From: JANSWY01 sp965243755
GTDB taxonomy: Bacteria; Bacteroidota; Bacteroidia; Cytophagales; Cyclobacteriaceae
Length of the DNA: 64,000 nucleotides
Reading direction: 5' to 3'
Assembly (NCBI GenBank): GCA_965243755.1
Contig: CBDEVW010000005.1
Span: 310,001-374,000, forward strand
Positions 33,203 through 42,889 of this stretch are shown piece by piece. The position numbers were made by a program, and so were the translations under genes. The notes under the pieces are model-generated. The model was given only the letters and a program-made list of their open reading frames with translations. It ran no database searches and had not been told where the DNA came from. Position 1 is the first letter of the stretch. Every line of letters begins with the position of its first letter.

Positions 33203-35821
33203 ATGAATTTTAATAAATATACCATAAAGTCACAGGAGGTACTGAACAAGGCGACTGAAATCGCTCAGTCACGGGAGCAGCAGGCCATTGACACGGGACA
33301 CTTGTTGAAGGCCATATTAATGGGAGACGAAAATGTAATCTCATTCATGTTGAAAAAATTAAGCGTAAACAGCCAATTGCTTAATCAACGAACTGATGAG
33401 ATCATAGCGCGTTATCCAAAAGTATCAGGTCAGAAGCCCTATTTGTCAAATGAATCAGCAGCAGCGCTACAACATGCTGAAAGGCAGCTAAAAGTATTTG
33501 GCGATGAGTATGTAGCTGTGGAACACATCCTGTTGGGTTTACTAGATGGAAAGGACAAAACAGCACAGCTTCTCAAAGAAGTTGGTTTCACAAAACAATT
33601 GTTGATTGCTGCTATAGAAGAACTTCGGGGAGGAAGCAAGGTGACTGACCAAAATGCTGAGTCGAAATACAGGTCATTGGAGCGTTACTCCATCAATTTG
33701 AATCAGATGGCCAAGGATGGCAAGATCGATCCGGTGATCGGAAGGGATGAAGAAATACGAAGGGTGCTTCAAATCCTTAGCCGAAGGACCAAAAACAATC
33801 CAATATTACTTGGTGAGCCAGGGGTAGGGAAGACAGCCATTGTAGAAGGCATGGCACAACGAATTGTAGATGGTGATGTGCCTGAAAACCTTAAATCGAA
33901 AACATTGATTTCCCTGGACATGGGGTTGTTGGTGGCAGGGGCCAAATACAAAGGAGAATTTGAAGAGAGACTCAAGGCGGTAATAAAAGAAGTGACAGAC
34001 TCCAATGGTGAAATTATCCTTTTTATCGATGAGATTCATACCCTTATTGGAGCCGGCGGTGGTGAGGGCGCGATGGATGCGGCCAACCTGTTGAAACCAG
34101 CTCTTGCTCGGGGAGAATTACATGCAATTGGAGCCACCACGCTGAAGGAGTATCAGAAATATGTTGAGAAAGATAAGGCACTTGAAAGAAGATTTCAGTC
34201 TGTGATGGTGGATGAACCATCTGTGCCAGATGCCATTTCGATTCTGCGGGGGATCAAAGAGAAGTATGAAGTTCACCATGGTGTAAGGATCAAAGATGAT
34301 GCAGTAATTTCATCAGTGGAATTATCACATCGCTATATATCAGATCGATTTCTACCTGATAAGGCCATAGACCTAATGGATGAGGCCGCCTCAAAACTTC
34401 GGTTGGAGATTGATAGCTTACCGGAGGCACTCGATGAGTTGCAACGAAAAATTATGCAACTGGAGATCGAAAGGGAAGCGATACGAAGAGAAAAAGACAA
34501 AGCGAAAGAATCACTCCTCAACAAAGAAATTGCTGAACTAAGTGAAAGAAGAAATGACCTGAAAGCGAAGTGGGAGAATGAAAAGAATGTCATCAAGGGG
34601 ATTCGTGAAGAAAAAGAAAACATAGACAGGTACAAGCAGGAGGCTGAGCAGGCAGAGCGTAGTGGGGACTATGGATTGGTGGCCGAGATAAGATACGGAA
34701 AGATTACAGAGAGCGAAAAGAAGCTGGAGCACTACAAAGAGCAGCTAAAGGCAATGCAGGGAGAATCTTCTTTATTAAAGGAGGAGGTAGAAGCAGATGA
34801 TATCGCAGAAGTTGTGGCCAGATGGACAGGCATTCCGGTATCAAAGATGTTGCAGAGTGACCGTGAGAAGTTGCTCAATCTTGAAAATGAACTTGGGAAA
34901 AGAGTTGCCGGACAGCAGGAAGCCATTCAGGCCATATCTGATGCTGTGAGAAGAAGCAGGGCCGGACTACAGGATCCCAAGCGCCCAATCGGATCATTCA
35001 TCTTTCTTGGTACCACAGGGGTAGGAAAAACAGAACTTGCCAAGGCACTGGCTGATTACCTTTTCAATGATGAAAATAGCATGGTGCGTATTGATATGTC
35101 AGAATATCAGGAGAGACATGCTGTGAGCAGGTTGATTGGGGCGCCTCCGGGATATGTTGGATATGATGAAGGAGGACAGCTTACTGAGGCCGTTCGAAGA
35201 AAACCATATTCAGTGATTCTTTTGGATGAAATTGAAAAGGCCCATCCTGATGTATTCAATATCCTGCTTCAGGTATTGGATGATGGCAGGCTCACAGATA
35301 ACAAAGGCAGGGTGGCCAATTTTAAAAACACCATTGTGATCATGACGACCAACATTGGTTCGGGAATCATTCAGGAGAATTTCGAAAAGATGGAAGACTG
35401 GAATACGGAACAGATCATAGAGGATACCAAAAAAGAAGTATTCGAGTTGCTCAAAAAATCAATGAGGCCGGAGTTTCTTAACCGAATTGATGAAACGATC
35501 ATGTTCAGACCTTTGAATAAGGAAGATTTGAGGAAGATTGTAAGTATTCAATTTAAGCTGATCCAGGACAGGCTGGCAGAGTCAGGAATTAAAATTGAGG
35601 CAACAGACGATGTGCTTGATCGATTGGGTGAGCTTGGCTTTGATCCTCAGTATGGCGCTCGTCCGCTGAAGAGAGTGCTTCAAAGGGAAATTCTCAATCA
35701 GTTGTCAAAAGAGATATTGGCAGGTAAAGTCAGTAAAGATGGAATTGTCGGGTTGACACTTGGAGACCAAAACAATATCGAGTTCATCAATCTGGATACA
35801 ATCGATCTTGAGAAAAATTAA
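33203..35821 (+). CDS. clpB: ATP-dependent disaggregase ClpB
   Basis: Hsp100 chaperone that rescues aggregated proteins together with DnaK. The 872 residues have the full layout: N-terminal Clp repeats (1-150), first AAA+ domain with GEPGVGKT near 205 and LFIDEIHTLIGAG near 272, a middle coiled-coil domain (about 405-525, rich in Glu, Lys and Arg) that distinguishes ClpB from ClpA/C, and second AAA+ domain with GTTGVGKTELA near 605 and SVILLDEIEKAHPDV near 672. A single gene with a terminator after it. No CIRCE or other heat-shock operator was recognised upstream. Confidence 0.97.
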   Translation: MNFNKYTIKSQEVLNKATEIAQSREQQAIDTGHLLKAILMGDENVISFMLKKLSVNSQLLNQRTDEIIARYPKVSGQKPYLSNESAAALQHAERQLKVFGDEYVAVEHILLGLLDGKDKTAQLLKEVGFTKQLLIAAIEELRGGSKVTDQNAESKYRSLERYSINLNQMAKDGKIDPVIGRDEEIRRVLQILSRRTKNNPILLGEPGVGKTAIVEGMAQRIVDGDVPENLKSKTLISLDMGLLVAGAKYKGEFEERLKAVIKEVTDSNGEIILFIDEIHTLIGAGGGEGAMDAANLLKPALARGELHAIGATTLKEYQKYVEKDKALERRFQSVMVDEPSVPDAISILRGIKEKYEVHHGVRIKDDAVISSVELSHRYISDRFLPDKAIDLMDEAASKLRLEIDSLPEALDELQRKIMQLEIEREAIRREKDKAKESLLNKEIAELSERRNDLKAKWENEKNVIKGIREEKENIDRYKQEAEQAERSGDYGLVAEIRYGKITESEKKLEHYKEQLKAMQGESSLLKEEVEADDIAEVVARWTGIPVSKMLQSDREKLLNLENELGKRVAGQQEAIQAISDAVRRSRAGLQDPKRPIGSFIFLGTTGVGKTELAKALADYLFNDENSMVRIDMSEYQERHAVSRLIGAPPGYVGYDEGGQLTEAVRRKPYSVILLDEIEKAHPDVFNILLQVLDDGRLTDNKGRVANFKNTIVIMTTNIGSGIIQENFEKMEDWNTEQIIEDTKKEVFELLKKSMRPEFLNRIDETIMFRPLNKEDLRKIVSIQFKLIQDRLAESGIKIEATDDVLDRLGELGFDPQYGARPLKRVLQREILNQLSKEILAGKVSKDGIVGLTLGDQNNIEFINLDTIDLEKN

Positions 35822-35844
35822 TTTATAGTTAGGTTAGTAATAGC

Positions 35845-35876
35845 AAAGGGGTCCATTAAATGTGATCCCTTTTTTG
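35845..35876 (+). terminator. intrinsic terminator after clpB
   Basis: Nine-base arms AAAGGGGTC and GATCCCTTT (one G-T pair) around a 10-base loop, followed by a T-rich run. It lies 24 bp after the clpB stop. Confidence 0.8.
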
Positions 35877-36140
35877 TTTAATTGGCTCCAAATAAAATCC
35901 AATAACTAAACGCCTGAAGTGATGTGCTGAAGTGCCGTGATAAAACTTTCATCGAAAAATAAAAAAAATCATCAGGACGTTTATTATCTTAGGGTACAGC
36001 ACAGAAGAAACACGGCATGCAATTGCCGAAAATGTTCCTCTCAATTGAGCTACAAGATTATTATGGAAAAGGAAATGTCTAGGGTCGGAAGATATCCTAT
36101 AATGTAATAATTGTATTAACTAAACGGAGCTAAGCTAATT
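35877..36140. other. intergenic stretch between clpB terminator and the 69-residue gene
   Basis: No gene, repeat or RNA was recognised in this AT-rich stretch. It presumably holds the promoter of the following small gene, but no convincing TAnnTTTG element was found close to it. Confidence 0.3.
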
Positions 36141-36350
36141 ATGAGAACAATGATTTTACTTTGGTACAATGAAGCAACTGAAAAGTACTGCGTTGGATCA
36201 GAGGACGACTTTCATCAGGAATTAAGAGAATATTCTTCCAAGGTATTATTGATTAAATATAAAATGGATGCCTCTCAATGGACTGTTCTTAAAAAAATTG
36301 AAGAAAAACTAAACGCAACCAAGCTCAACTCTGAAAAACCCCTTATTTAA
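36141..36350 (+). CDS. hypothetical protein, 69 residues
   Basis: A small soluble protein with an N-terminal beta-like stretch MRTMILLWYNEATEKYCVGS and a helical, charged C-terminal half. I do not recognise the family. It is flanked by long non-coding stretches on both sides and by a weak terminator-like hairpin after the stop (36362-36385, arms ATTCTTT and AGAGAAT followed by TTTT), so it may be a single-gene transcript. Composition is similar to neighbouring genes. Confidence 0.55.
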   Translation: MRTMILLWYNEATEKYCVGSEDDFHQELREYSSKVLLIKYKMDASQWTVLKKIEEKLNATKLNSEKPLI

Positions 36351-36502
36351 TATCTACTGAAATTCTTTTCTTAGAGAATAGTTTTAATTGTTGATTAAAA
36401 TATTGATTATCAGTATTTTGATTTTGATTTATTCTTCTTAGCCATCGGAGATTATATCAAAAAATAATTTTTCATTCATTATTATCTACTTTTCCTGCCC
36501 CC

Positions 36503-36510
36503 TAACTTTG
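36503..36510 (+). promoter_or_regulatory. -7 promoter element upstream of leuC
   Basis: TAACTTTG matches TAnnTTTG perfectly, 78 bp before the leuC start codon. The -33 region is weak. The predicted leader is about 70 nt; no leucine-rich leader peptide or T-box was recognised in it. Confidence 0.45.
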
Positions 36511-36587
36511 TTTTTTCAATTGAAAGATAAAAGTGCGTGCAAAACGCGTACTTAATTTGGTTGTTATCACAGATTATAAAAATTAAT

Positions 36588-37985
36588 ATGGGTAAAACGT
36601 TATTTGACAAAATTTGGGACTCTCATGTGGTTACTGAGATTGAGGGAGGTCCCAGCGTGTTGTACATTGACAGGCATTTGATACATGAAGTGACCAGTCC
36701 GCAGGCTTTCGCAGGGATTGAAAAAAGGGGAGTACCAGTATTTCGCCCACAAAACACCGTGGCGACCCCTGATCACAATGTACCTACAATTGATCAACAT
36801 TTACCCATTAAAGATGCCCTGTCTAAATTTCAGGTAGATAAGCTCACCGAGAATTGTGAGAGACACGGAATTGATCTGTACGGGCTTAATCACCCTTACC
36901 AGGGCATAGTCCATGTGATTGGTCCGCAGTTGGGATTGACACAACCTGGGATGACCATTGTATGTGGTGATAGTCATACCTCAACACATGGCGCTTTTGG
37001 TGCTGTGGCATTTGGAATTGGTACCAGCGAAGTAGAAATGGTACTTGCTACACAGTGTATAATGCAACCCAAGCCGAAAAAGATGAGAATCACCGTGGAT
37101 GGTGAATTAGGTAAGGGAGTGACAGCAAAAGACATTGTATTATACATCATATCCAAAGTGACTGCTGGCGGTGGAACGGGTTATTTCGTCGAGTTTGCTG
37201 GTTCTGCTATCAGGAGTTTGTCAATGGAGGGTCGGATGACTGTTTGTAACATGAGTATAGAAATGGGTGCAAGAGGAGGACATATCGCTCCTGATGAAAC
37301 CACATTTGAATACATCAGAGGTAGAGAGAGAGCACCACAGGGAGCAGATTTTGATAAAGCTGTTGAGCAGTGGAAAACCTTGAAGACAGATGATGATGCG
37401 GTCTTCGACAAAGAAATTAAGTTTGATGCAGCAGACATTGAGCCGATGATCACGTATGGGACCAATCCGGGAATGGGTGCCAAAATCATTTCTAACATTC
37501 CGAAGCTGACGGAAATTGAGGAATCAGAAAAAGCCTCGTTCCAGAAATCTATGAACTATATGGGCTTCAATGCCGGAGATCAGCTGGTCGGTAAGCCTGT
37601 AGATTATGTATTTGTAGGAAGCTGTACCAATGGTAGAATTGAAGACCTCAGGGAAGTAGCAGGTTTTGTGAAGGGCAAGAAGAAAGCAGAAAATATCACT
37701 GCATGGATTGTGCCAGGCTCAAAACAGGTGGAGCAACAAGCCAAAGAAGAAGGATTGGTAGATGTTTTGGAGGAGGCCGGCTTTAAACTTCGGCAGCCAG
37801 GATGTTCCGCTTGTCTCGCAATGAATGATGACAAAATCCCATCCGGGAAATATGCTGTCTCTACTTCAAATAGAAATTTTGAAGGAAGACAGGGACCAGG
37901 GTCAAGAACACTACTGGCCAGTCCGCTAACAGCAGCAGCAGTAGCTGTATCAGGAAAAATTGTTGATCCCAGAGAATTACTTTAA
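36588..37985 (+). CDS. leuC: 3-isopropylmalate dehydratase large subunit
   Basis: Aconitase-family enzyme that isomerises 2- to 3-isopropylmalate in leucine synthesis. About 465 residues starting MGKTLFDKIWDSHVV; this ATG is preferred because family sequence starts there, and upstream in-frame residues look like leader sequence. The iron-sulfur cluster cysteines are in VGSCTNGR near 345 and GCSACLAMN near 405. Substrate-binding GDSHTSTHGAFGA is near 130. First gene of the leuC-leuD-leuA-like-leuB operon, 15 bp before leuD. Confidence 0.97.
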   Translation: MGKTLFDKIWDSHVVTEIEGGPSVLYIDRHLIHEVTSPQAFAGIEKRGVPVFRPQNTVATPDHNVPTIDQHLPIKDALSKFQVDKLTENCERHGIDLYGLNHPYQGIVHVIGPQLGLTQPGMTIVCGDSHTSTHGAFGAVAFGIGTSEVEMVLATQCIMQPKPKKMRITVDGELGKGVTAKDIVLYIISKVTAGGGTGYFVEFAGSAIRSLSMEGRMTVCNMSIEMGARGGHIAPDETTFEYIRGRERAPQGADFDKAVEQWKTLKTDDDAVFDKEIKFDAADIEPMITYGTNPGMGAKIISNIPKLTEIEESEKASFQKSMNYMGFNAGDQLVGKPVDYVFVGSCTNGRIEDLREVAGFVKGKKKAENITAWIVPGSKQVEQQAKEEGLVDVLEEAGFKLRQPGCSACLAMNDDKIPSGKYAVSTSNRNFEGRQGPGSRTLLASPLTAAAVAVSGKIVDPRELL

Positions 37986-38000
37986 AAAGACATTTCAGAC

Positions 38001-38594
38001 ATGGCAATAGATAAATTTATAAGTTTCGAGTCATCTGCAGTTCCATTACCAATTGAAAATGTAGATACTGACCAGATCATACCAGCAAGGTTCCTAAAAG
38101 CCACTACCAGAGATGGTTTTGGGGAAAATTTGTTTAGGGATTGGAGGTATGACAAGAACAATCAGCCGATCAAGGACTTTGTACTTAATGATCCAACTTA
38201 CTCAGGAAAAATCCTGGTCGCAGGTAAAAATTTCGGAAGTGGTTCCAGCAGGGAGCATGCTGCCTGGGCAGTTCATGACTATGGGTTTAAAGTAGTAGTA
38301 TCAAGCTTCTTTGCTGATATTTTTCGTGGTAATTCACTCAACAATGGTTTGTTACCAATCCAGGTTTCAGAAGAGTTTCTAGCTAAAGTTTTCGCTGAAA
38401 TTGATAAAGATCCTAATACTCAATTTAAGGTGGATCTTGAAAATCAGACATTTACTATTATAGCCACCGGAGAAAGCACCGGATTCGATATTAGTTCATA
38501 CAAAAAGGAATGTTTACTCAATGGCTTTGATGACATTGATTATCTCATCAATATCAAGGATAAAATTGAAGCATTTGAAGCTGCAAGAGTTTAA
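38001..38594 (+). CDS. leuD: 3-isopropylmalate dehydratase small subunit
   Basis: Swivelling-domain subunit that completes the LeuCD dehydratase. The 197 residues contain ENVDTDQIIPARFLK near 19-33 and the conserved GKNFGSGSSREHAAWA near 75-90, which binds substrate. It follows leuC by 15 bp and ends 5 bp before the synthase gene, all consistent with one operon. Normal length, no oddity seen. Confidence 0.97.
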   Translation: MAIDKFISFESSAVPLPIENVDTDQIIPARFLKATTRDGFGENLFRDWRYDKNNQPIKDFVLNDPTYSGKILVAGKNFGSGSSREHAAWAVHDYGFKVVVSSFFADIFRGNSLNNGLLPIQVSEEFLAKVFAEIDKDPNTQFKVDLENQTFTIIATGESTGFDISSYKKECLLNGFDDIDYLINIKDKIEAFEAARV

Positions 38595-38599
38595 ATAAT

Positions 38600-40123
38600 A
38601 TGCCACTGGAAATCCTGGATACCACCTTAAGAGATGGTGAACAAACTTCCGGAGTTTCGTTTACCAACAAGGAGAAACTGAGCCTGGCACAGCTGCTATT
38701 GGAGGAGCTCAGGGTGGACCGGTTGGAGATTGCTTCAGCCAGGGTTTCTGATGGTGAGTTTGAGGCAGCAAAGAGTATTTTCAACTGGGCCCGGGAAAAT
38801 GGGTACCAGGATAGAATTGAAGTCCTGGGGTTTATAGATGGTGAAGTAAGCCTGGAGTGGATCAGAGATGCTGGAGGGAAGGTGGATAACCTACTTTGCA
38901 AAGGGTCATTGAAGCATTGTGAGAAACAATTGCGCAAATCACCTGAAGAGCATCTGGCAGACATCAAAAACACAATAGCGCTGGCTGATAAGATGGGCAT
39001 TGGAGTCAACGTGTACCTTGAGGACTGGTCCAATGGCATGAAAGATTCTCCGGAGTACGTTTACATGCTGTTAGAAGGCCTGAAAGACACCAACGTGAAA
39101 AGGATCATGCTTCCTGATACGCTGGGGATATTAAACCACGAAGAAGTGGCACAGTATTGCCGTGAAATGGTTAATCGTTTTCCAGGATTTGCATTTGATT
39201 TTCATGCCCACAACGACTATGATCTTTCGGTAGCCAATGTATATGAAGCGGTAAAAGCGGGAATCTCTGGCATTCATACGACGCTAAATGGGTTGGGTGA
39301 GAGAGCGGGGAATGTCCCTTTGTCCAGTGTGATTGGTGTGATGAAGGATCACCTTAAAAAGGACCTGAATGTTGACGAATCCAAACTGTATAAGGTTAGC
39401 AAAGTTGTTGAGTCTTTTTCAGGGATCAGGATTCCTCAAAACAAGCCACTGATTGGTGAATTTGTGTTTACACAAACCAGTGGGATACATGCTGATGGTG
39501 ACAACAAAGATAATCTCTACCAAAATGAGCTGGACCCATCAAGGTTTGGCAGAACATATAGCTATGCTTTAGGTAAATTGTCCGGTAAGTCAAGTATTCA
39601 CAAGAATCTGCAGGAACTGGGCATTGATCTTAGTCCTGAGGACACCAAAAAGGTGACCAAAAAGATCATTGAGCTTGGAGATAAAAAGGAAACGATCACG
39701 AAGGAGGACCTGCCATTCATTATCAAGGATGTGTTAGGGGCGGAAGTGCAGGACCCCACGGTGAAGATTGTCAATTACTCACTTTCCGTGGCACAAGGAC
39801 TTAAGTCAATGGCCACTCTGAGTGTAGAAATTGACAAAAAGATATATGAAGAAACATCTTCTGGTGATGGTCAGTATGACGCATTTATGAATTCATTGAG
39901 TAAGATCTACCAGAAGTTGGGAAGATCTTTTCCAAAATTGGTAGATTACGAAGTTCAGATTCCTCCGGGAGGAAACACCGATGCATTAGTAATTACGATC
40001 ATTACCTGGGAAAATGGTTATCGATTCAAAACCAGAGGATTGGATCCTGACCAAACGGTGGCTGCTATTAAGGCCACCATCAAAATGTTAAATATCATAG
40101 AGAATCAAAATAATCATATTTAA
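38600..40123 (+). CDS. 2-isopropylmalate synthase / citramalate synthase family protein
   Basis: A 507-residue Claisen-condensing enzyme of the LeuA/CimA/HCS group. The N-terminal barrel has LDTTLRDGEQTSGV near 5 with the metal-binding Asp, HAHNDYDLSVAN near 203 with the metal-binding histidines, and GLGERAGNVPL near 232. The C-terminal part (about 380-505) is the LeuA-type regulatory domain. Its place between leuD and leuB suggests 2-isopropylmalate synthase. The sequence differs from classical LeuA, and a citramalate synthase using pyruvate cannot be excluded, so I give no symbol. Confidence 0.85.
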   Translation: MPLEILDTTLRDGEQTSGVSFTNKEKLSLAQLLLEELRVDRLEIASARVSDGEFEAAKSIFNWARENGYQDRIEVLGFIDGEVSLEWIRDAGGKVDNLLCKGSLKHCEKQLRKSPEEHLADIKNTIALADKMGIGVNVYLEDWSNGMKDSPEYVYMLLEGLKDTNVKRIMLPDTLGILNHEEVAQYCREMVNRFPGFAFDFHAHNDYDLSVANVYEAVKAGISGIHTTLNGLGERAGNVPLSSVIGVMKDHLKKDLNVDESKLYKVSKVVESFSGIRIPQNKPLIGEFVFTQTSGIHADGDNKDNLYQNELDPSRFGRTYSYALGKLSGKSSIHKNLQELGIDLSPEDTKKVTKKIIELGDKKETITKEDLPFIIKDVLGAEVQDPTVKIVNYSLSVAQGLKSMATLSVEIDKKIYEETSSGDGQYDAFMNSLSKIYQKLGRSFPKLVDYEVQIPPGGNTDALVITIITWENGYRFKTRGLDPDQTVAAIKATIKMLNIIENQNNHI

Positions 40124-40125
40124 TT

Positions 40126-41199
40126 ATGGATTTTAAAATTGGCGTATTACCTGGCGATGGAATTGGTCCTGAGATAGTGGAGCAGGCGATCAAAGTGTTG
40201 AAAGCGGTAGGGGAAAAGTATAACCACAAATTTGAACTAACCTACGCTCCTGTGGGGGCTACTGCTATTGATGAAACCGGAGATCCTTATCCTGAAAGTA
40301 CACATGAGGTTTGCATGAACTCTGATGCCGTATTATTTGGAGCCATTGGGGATCCGAAATATGACAATGACCCCAAGGCGAAGGTAAGACCTGAACAGGG
40401 ATTATTAGCCATGAGAAAGAAGCTGGGGCTTTACGCTAACATCCGACCGGTTACAACTTTTCAGTCACTAATACATAAGAGTCCCTTACGACAAGATATA
40501 GTGGAAGGAGCTGACTTTGTGGTTGTGCGAGAACTGACCGGAGGGATATATTTTGGGCAGCCACGAGGTAGAACGGAAGACCAAAAAACTGCATTTGATA
40601 CCTGCGTGTACACCGTTGAAGAGATTGATAGAATTCTTAAGCTGGCGTATTCTTACGCTGAAAAAAGGAATAAAAGGTTGACAGTTGTCGATAAAGCCAA
40701 TGTTTTGGGTACTTCCAGATTGTGGAGGGAAGTTGCCCAGGAGATGGAGAAATCATATCCGCAGGTGGAGACGGATTACATGTTTGTTGATAACGCAGCA
40801 ATGCAGTTAATACAATGGCCTAAAAAGTTTGATGTAATGGTTACTGAGAACATGTTTGGAGATATTTTATCAGATGAGGCCAGCGTAATTACAGGATCGC
40901 TGGGGTTATTGCCATCTGCATCTATAGGGACACATACTTCAGTATTCGAACCAATTCACGGGTCATACCCGCAAGCTGCTGGTAAAGACATAGCCAATCC
41001 GATTGCAACAATACTATCAGCTGCCATGTTGTTAGAATCCCTTGACTTATTGGAAGAAGCTGCTGCAGTAAGAAAGTCTGTAGATGACTCGCTTGAAGCT
41101 GGCGTTGTAACAGAAGATATCGCTGAAGGTAAGGCATACAAAACTTCCGAAGTGGGAGACTGGTTGTCACAGCATTTGCTGGAGCCCTCATTGACATAA
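40126..41199 (+). CDS. leuB: 3-isopropylmalate dehydrogenase
   Basis: NAD-dependent beta-decarboxylating dehydrogenase, the third step of leucine synthesis. The 357 residues show GVLPGDGIGPEI at the start, the substrate-binding arginines in RPEQGLLAMRKKLGLYANIRP near 88-108 and VVRELTGG near 132, the metal-binding ENMFGDILSDEAS near 242, and the NAD-binding GSLGLLPSAS and EPIHGSYPQAAGK near 255-288. Last gene of the leu operon, 2 bp after the synthase gene, with a terminator after it. Confidence 0.97.
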   Translation: MDFKIGVLPGDGIGPEIVEQAIKVLKAVGEKYNHKFELTYAPVGATAIDETGDPYPESTHEVCMNSDAVLFGAIGDPKYDNDPKAKVRPEQGLLAMRKKLGLYANIRPVTTFQSLIHKSPLRQDIVEGADFVVVRELTGGIYFGQPRGRTEDQKTAFDTCVYTVEEIDRILKLAYSYAEKRNKRLTVVDKANVLGTSRLWREVAQEMEKSYPQVETDYMFVDNAAMQLIQWPKKFDVMVTENMFGDILSDEASVITGSLGLLPSASIGTHTSVFEPIHGSYPQAAGKDIANPIATILSAAMLLESLDLLEEAAAVRKSVDDSLEAGVVTEDIAEGKAYKTSEVGDWLSQHLLEPSLT

Positions 41200-41226
41200 A
41201 ATTTAAGTGAACATACACAAAGTAAT

Positions 41227-41258
41227 AAAGCCCACTTATCACAAGTTGGGCTTTTTTT
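41227..41258 (+). terminator. intrinsic terminator after leuB
   Basis: Arms AAAGCCCACTT and AAGTTGGGCTTT (one bulged base) with a short loop, followed by a run of T. The A-rich left flank means it could also work in the other direction. Confidence 0.85.
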
Positions 41259-41292
41259 GGTACCAAACGACGCAATTGTCGTATTTAGGTCT

Positions 41293-42198
41293 ATGAAGAT
41301 TTTTTATTTGCTGGTCATGTTGAGCTCATTTACTCTTCGGGGTTCATTTCATCATGATCCTTTCGGAAATTATCTTCAAAGGCACGCTGTTGAAGTTTCT
41401 GGTGAAGATATAATTTCACAGATTGCTTATTTTCTGGATGACAGATTTCGGAAGAAAGCATTTTATTGGAATCCGGGAACCTTGAATACCACTGTAGGGA
41501 GTTTCGAAGTTCGGCAGATGAAATTTAATACCATCAGTAATGCCATTTATATTCAGCAGGATAATAAGGTGTACAGGTTGAATGCTGCAACAATAGCGTC
41601 TTTCAATATTACAATTGGCAGTAGGAACAGGTATTTCGAAAAAGGTTATGCCATTCCTGCTTCTTCCAGCATTTCAGCTTCATTTAATTTGACTACATTA
41701 GAATTTTATCAATACCTGAATGGGTATAGAGAAATCGAAATGATGGAAGTAGTGACTACATCCAGTCAGTATGAGAAAAATTTAGGGACTGCTACTATTG
41801 CATTCAAAAATGCGACTTCCAGCCAAATGAATTCACTGCAACAATATTTAGTTGAACATGAAAACATTTGGAATGTAAGAGTGGAGGTTCCAGCTCAAGA
41901 AGTAAACGACAACACCTTTCTGGAAGTTTTGACGAAGCATAATGGAACCTACATTTTAAAGCACAACTACAAAAAGATAAGTGAGCAGGAATCAGTTTCA
42001 CTTGTAAAACATCAACAGACTCATGTATTTGATAATAACACCTATTATTTTTCAAATGAACGCAAGGAACTATTTGAGTTCTACTTTTCCAGAAAATCTA
42101 TAAGAAAGGGATTGGAGTTTATCGGGTATCAATTGGAAAAGGTACCTTCGATCAACAACGAAACAAAATTGATCCAATGGTTCAATAATTTACCTTAG
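41293..42198 (+). CDS. hypothetical secreted protein, 301 residues
   Basis: Begins MKIFYLLVMLSSFTLRGSF, a likely signal peptide of about 19 residues; I use the ATG at 41293 for this reason. The rest is soluble, with mixed alpha/beta content and no motif I recognise. The middle part has a stretch of aromatic and basic residues. It lies directly after the leuB terminator and overlaps the end of the convergent gene below by 17 bp. Function unknown. Confidence 0.65.
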   Translation: MKIFYLLVMLSSFTLRGSFHHDPFGNYLQRHAVEVSGEDIISQIAYFLDDRFRKKAFYWNPGTLNTTVGSFEVRQMKFNTISNAIYIQQDNKVYRLNAATIASFNITIGSRNRYFEKGYAIPASSSISASFNLTTLEFYQYLNGYREIEMMEVVTTSSQYEKNLGTATIAFKNATSSQMNSLQQYLVEHENIWNVRVEVPAQEVNDNTFLEVLTKHNGTYILKHNYKKISEQESVSLVKHQQTHVFDNNTYYFSNERKELFEFYFSRKSIRKGLEFIGYQLEKVPSINNETKLIQWFNNLP

Positions 42199-42547
42199 GG
42201 GTTCGACAACATTTCTTTTTCCCCACTCTCATCACGAAACCAATTCCAGCCCCATATTTGAAATCTCTGGTTAATTCGAAATTGAGATTGAGGTTTTGGG
42301 AAGCCTGCCATTTAATTCGCCAGAATGAATTAAGTAGAGGCTTGTAATTAATGGGTAGCTCACTTTTGCTGAGCCAGCCAGAAAATCCTAATGATCGACG
42401 GAAATTCTCAATGTGACCATTTTGAGGATTGAGTGCATGAATATAAATCCGTGTCGGAAACATTGATGCGGTAGAATCCTTATTGCCTTGAGCAAATGAA
42501 TTGTAATAGATAGAAACCACAATGAGGATGATCAATAACTTTACCAT
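42182..42547 (-). CDS. hypothetical exported protein, 121 residues
   Basis: Starts MVKLLIILIVVSIYYNSFAQ, a clear signal peptide ending in SFAQ (about 20 residues). The remainder has alternating polar and hydrophobic residues (LNLNFELTRDFKYGAGIGFVM) that look like beta strands of an outer membrane or surface protein. Ends with KKKCCRTPKVNY. The family is not recognised. Convergent with and overlapping the preceding gene by 17 bp. Confidence 0.6.
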   Translation of the reverse strand: MVKLLIILIVVSIYYNSFAQGNKDSTASMFPTRIYIHALNPQNGHIENFRRSLGFSGWLSKSELPINYKPLLNSFWRIKWQASQNLNLNFELTRDFKYGAGIGFVMRVGKKKCCRTPKVNY

Positions 42548-42889
42548 GCTAATGTAAACGCCATGTGTCAATTGGAAGGCTATTGATTTTGATGAAATGA
42601 ATTGTACGTCAATATGAATCTAATTCATCCAAAAATTGCACTTCTTTGAACAAAGAATTTGACTATTTCAAGAAATTATGCTACATTAATTATGCACAAC
42701 GGTACCGCTCATATTGCCGTTCCTTAATTTTTCAAGCAGCTACCAATTCATAATAACACCTATGAGTTTAGTCTGCTGATATTTGAGATTCGTCGAAAAA
42801 TGGGTGGTTTTCAGAGAGATAGTTTAAGTGATGTTTGAGTCATTGGTATATGTAGGGTTATATTGGACGACTGCTAAAAATATCACACA
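42548..42889. other. divergent intergenic region with a small palindrome
   Basis: A 342-bp stretch without a gene. It contains a perfect palindrome TTCTTTGAACAAAGAA at 42642-42657 (7-bp arms, 2-bp centre), a candidate operator or small hairpin. Nothing else was recognised. Confidence 0.35.
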
